DNA of 64,000 bases from Streptomyces lydicus. Its GTDB lineage: Bacteria > Actinomycetota > Actinomycetes > Streptomycetales > Streptomycetaceae. Positions 61,829 through 64,000 of this stretch are shown here, piece after piece (within the stretch, counting starts at the first letter, position 1; each line of letters begins with the position of its first letter). The stretch lies in the NCBI RefSeq assembly GCF_001729485.1, contig NZ_CP017157.1, positions 6,138,001 to 6,202,000 of the forward strand, read 5' to 3'. Position numbers and translations under genes: made by a program. Below the pieces are notes generated by a model. The model was not told the DNA's origin and searched no databases. It was given only the letters and a program-made list of their open reading frames with translations.

Positions 61829-62479
61829 TCAATCCGACGCGACCGGCAGCACGTCAGGCGAAAGCGCCGCCGCTCGTGCCGTCGCGCTCGTCATCCGCCG
61901 GCGATGATGACGGCGGCACAGAACCTCGTACCCGACGGCCTCCGCAGCACCGCCCACATCCCCCACCACGACCTGTTCGCCCTCGACGACCATCTCGCCG
62001 CCCACCGTGCGGGCGTTGTGCGTGGCCCGGGCACCGCACCAGCACATCGCCTCGACCTGCAGCGTCTCGATCCGGTCCGCCAGCTCGAACAGCCGCTGCG
62101 AACCGGGGAACAACTTGGTCCGGAAGTCCGTGGTGATGCCGAACGCGAAGACATCGAGGTCCAGATCGTCGACGATCCGGGCCAGTTGGTCGATCTGCTC
62201 CGGCAGCAGGAACTGCGCCTCGTCCACGATGACGTAGTCCACCCTGCCGCCCCGCGACATGCGCTCCACCACGAACGCGTACGGATCCAGCCCGGGGGCG
62301 GCCTCCACCGCGTCGGTCACCAGGCCCAGGCGCGACGACAGCTTGCCGGCTCCCGCACGGTCCTCCCGCGTGAAGATCACGCCCTGCAGCCCACGAGCCG
62401 ACCGGTTGTGCGCGATCTGCAGCGCCAGAGTCGACTTCCCACAGTCCATGGTTCCGGAGAAAAACACCAGTGCGGACAT
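61829..62479 (-). CDS. tdk: Thymidine kinase
   Basis: 216-aa type II thymidine kinase (pyrimidine salvage, ATP + thymidine to dTMP). P-loop SGTMDCGKST at residues 8-17, Walker B with catalytic Glu in VDEAQF, lasso region near RTVGGEMVVEGEQVV, and zinc-binding Cys in CWCGARATHNART and CRRHH; the last ~25 residues are a variable tail. ATG at 62479. Confidence 0.94.
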   Translation of the reverse strand: MSALVFFSGTMDCGKSTLALQIAHNRSARGLQGVIFTREDRAGAGKLSSRLGLVTDAVEAAPGLDPYAFVVERMSRGGRVDYVIVDEAQFLLPEQIDQLARIVDDLDLDVFAFGITTDFRTKLFPGSQRLFELADRIETLQVEAMCWCGARATHNARTVGGEMVVEGEQVVVGDVGGAAEAVGYEVLCRRHHRRRMTSATARAAALSPDVLPVASD

Positions 62480-62555
62480 GGGTGGGGGATGGCCTTTCGC
62501 GTCGGAGTCAGCGGCGTGGCAGCGGGCAGGGCCCGCCTTCCGCCCCGGTGGGCGG

Positions 62556-62576
62556 GGGGCGTGGGGCGTGGGGCGT
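62556..62576. repeat. (GGGGCGT)3 heptamer tandem repeat
   Basis: Three perfect GGGGCGT units just upstream of tdk and downstream of the phosphodiesterase gene (minus strand). Third heptamer repeat in the window. Confidence 0.9.
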
Positions 62577-62602
62577 ACGGGTGCGGGGTGACCGGATACG
62601 GG

Positions 62603-63793
62603 TCAGGTGCGGACTTCCAGGAGCGGTACCAGCTGCTCCACCGGAGTCATCGAGCCGTGCATCCCGACCATCTCCGATTCACGGGGCTCACGTTCGCTCG
62701 CGATGATCACCATGTCGGCGTGCGCGGCCGCCACGACATCACCGATCCGGGCCCGCACCCGGTCGTCGACCCGCGGTCCGAACCACCCGGCGGCGATGGC
62801 CTCGTCGCGGCTCGCGACCCACATCTGCTCGCCGACCACCTCGCGCCACACGGCGAGCACGTCGGCGGCCGCGCCGGGGTGGGCGTAGACGTGCCGGGCG
62901 CGGCCCTCGCCGCCCAACAGGCGGACGCCGGCCCGCAGTTCCCAGTCCTCGTCGAAGTCGATCCGGGACTCGGGGTCGAAGGGGATGTCGATCATGCCGT
63001 GGTCGGCGGTGACGTAGAGGGCGCTGCGCGGCGGGAGTTGCTCCGCGAGCCGTTCGGCGAGCCGGTCCACGTACATCAACTGGCCGCGCCAGGCATCGGA
63101 GTTGACGCCGTAGCGGTGGCCCTTGCCGTCGACCTCGGAGTAGTACGTGTAGACCAGCGAGCGGTCGGCGGCGGCGAGTTGTTCGGCGGCCAGGTCCATC
63201 CGCTCCTCGCCGGAGAGCCGGCCGTGGAAGCTGCCGCCGCTGAGCGCGATCTTGGTGAGCGGGGTCTGCTCGAAGTTCGGTGCGGAGACCTGACAGGTGT
63301 GGACACCCGCCGCGGCCGCCTGCTGGAAGACCGTCGGATACGGCTGCCAGACGTGCGGGTCGGTCCAGGGATACCAGCGCAGCTGGTTCATCAGGGCGCC
63401 GGTGGCCGGGTCCTCACAGGTGTAGCCGGGCAGGCCGTGGGCGCCCGGCGGCAGGCCGGTGCCGACCGAGGCGAGCGAGGTCGCGGTCGTGGAGGGGAAG
63501 CCCGCGGTGAGCGGGCGGCCGGTGCCGTTCGACGACGTCCCCAGGAGCGAGGTGAGGAACGGTGCCTCCTCCGGGTGCGCGCGCAGCAGGTCCCAGCCGA
63601 GGCCGTCGATGAGGAAGACACAGGCCCGGTCGGCCGGTGCCAGCTCCATGCTCGCGCCGAGGCCGGGGACGCCGAGGCCCGCGGCGACGGTGGGCAGGAG
63701 ATCGGCGAGGGAGCCACTGCCGTAGCGGGGCACCGGGGCGTCGAGCGGGTCGAGCGGTGTGGGTTCCGGCCAGGCGGGGGCGATGTCGACCAT
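62603..63793 (-). CDS. Alkaline-phosphatase-superfamily phosphodiesterase (nucleotide pyrophosphatase type)
   Basis: 396 aa. Metal and nucleophile motifs of the type I phosphodiesterase/NPP family: LIDGLGWD (about 61-68), catalytic Thr in FPSTTATSL (about 99-107), Asp/His in YYSEVDGKGHRYG and TADHGM, and the last His in GMHGSM. No signal peptide, so cytosolic. Substrate unknown. Its ATG overlaps the stop of the upstream DUF5998 gene (TGATG), indicating coupling; tdk follows on the same strand 123 bp later. Confidence 0.92.
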   Translation of the reverse strand: MVDIAPAWPEPTPLDPLDAPVPRYGSGSLADLLPTVAAGLGVPGLGASMELAPADRACVFLIDGLGWDLLRAHPEEAPFLTSLLGTSSNGTGRPLTAGFPSTTATSLASVGTGLPPGAHGLPGYTCEDPATGALMNQLRWYPWTDPHVWQPYPTVFQQAAAAGVHTCQVSAPNFEQTPLTKIALSGGSFHGRLSGEERMDLAAEQLAAADRSLVYTYYSEVDGKGHRYGVNSDAWRGQLMYVDRLAERLAEQLPPRSALYVTADHGMIDIPFDPESRIDFDEDWELRAGVRLLGGEGRARHVYAHPGAAADVLAVWREVVGEQMWVASRDEAIAAGWFGPRVDDRVRARIGDVVAAAHADMVIIASEREPRESEMVGMHGSMTPVEQLVPLLEVRT

Positions 63794-64000
63794 CAGCGGG
63801 GGGCGGTGGTGGCCGCGGTGGCCTCGGAGAGCGCCTGGGCGAAGGCGAGCGTCTCGCGCACCGAGTCGGGACCGTCACCCGCCTCGCTGACCCGCAGCGA
63901 GAGGTCGTCGGCGGTGGAGGATCCGGTGTAGCCGTGATCCGCCTCGCAGTTGGGGTCGCCGCAGGCCGCGGGCTCCAGGTCCAGCCGGGCGACGGCGCCC
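63793..64000 (-). CDS. DUF5998 family protein, C-terminal part (cut by window edge)
   Basis: About 68 codons up to the stop at 63793-63795. Reads RLDLEPAACGDPNCEADHGY-TGSSTADDLSLRVSEAGDG then a helical tail rich in Ala/Thr. The C-x4-C-x3-DHGYTG block is characteristic of DUF5998, a conserved actinobacterial protein of unknown function. The start lies beyond the window. Coupled to the phosphodiesterase by stop-start overlap. Confidence 0.85.
   Translation of the reverse strand, partial: GAVARLDLEPAACGDPNCEADHGYTGSSTADDLSLRVSEAGDGPDSVRETLAFAQALSEATAATTAPR

Overview
This is a high-GC actinobacterial chromosome segment, almost certainly from a Streptomyces species. The evidence is third-position G/C bias throughout, GTG/TTG starts, a tRNA-free 16S-23S spacer, and Streptomyces-type genes (sepH, cutRS, a TipA-like regulator, a cobalamin-riboswitch metE). 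I see no transposase, integrase, phage gene or CRISPR array.

Layout. (1) 1-6 kb: a secreted trypsin-like protease with a C-terminal propeller, an N-terminally extended GAPDH, a nitrobindin-like protein, and a MerR regulator/aldo-keto reductase pair next to a long heptamer repeat. (2) 6-11 kb: B12 riboswitch and metE, several small uncharacterised genes, and a TipA-like MerR regulator. (3) 11.2-16.9 kb: one complete rRNA operon on the minus strand (16S-23S-5S) with its promoter cluster, processing stem and terminator. (4) 17-25.8 kb: an RNA methyltransferase, a KimA-like APC permease, a two-TM protein with two Rossmann/RCK regions, a tandem pair of TrkA-like RCK proteins, a DUF3159 membrane protein and an OB-fold protein. 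(5) 25.9-38.3 kb: kdpE-kdpD, then an aminoglycoside 2'-N-acetyltransferase-like gene, an aldo-keto reductase, an orphan ABC ATPase and a broken alginate lyase, then kdpC-kdpB-kdpA-kdpF preceded by a 27-aa membrane peptide. (6) 38.5-47.2 kb: DUF3710, dut, a thioesterase, DUF3093, an EcsC-like protein, DUF4193, cutS-cutR, a 58-aa protein, a suhB-type phosphatase and hemH. (7) 47.4-54 kb: an MFS transporter, an aldonolactone-type FAD oxidase, a Pro/Ser-rich membrane protein, sepH and a rhodanese. (8) 54-64 kb: a VOC protein, a P1B-type metal ATPase fused to a hemerythrin domain, two uncharacterised genes, a bis-haem membrane protein overlapping a NuoF-ferredoxin fusion, thymidine kinase, a phosphodiesterase, and a partial DUF5998 gene at the right edge.

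How the genes fit together. Regions 4 and 6 match, in content and order, the conserved block known from Mycobacterium tuberculosis (Rv2689c to Rv2701c). Here that block is split by region 5, so potassium functions (KimA-like, TrkA-like, KdpFABC, KdpDE) form one broad K+ locus. kdpDE and kdpFABC are themselves separated by about 4 kb of accessory genes. The most unusual proteins are the NuoF/bis-haem pair, the P1B-hemerythrin ATPase and the two-TM double-Rossmann protein. The most unusual regulatory features are two MerR-type promoters with 19-bp spacers (one apparently leaderless) and three intergenic heptamer repeats.
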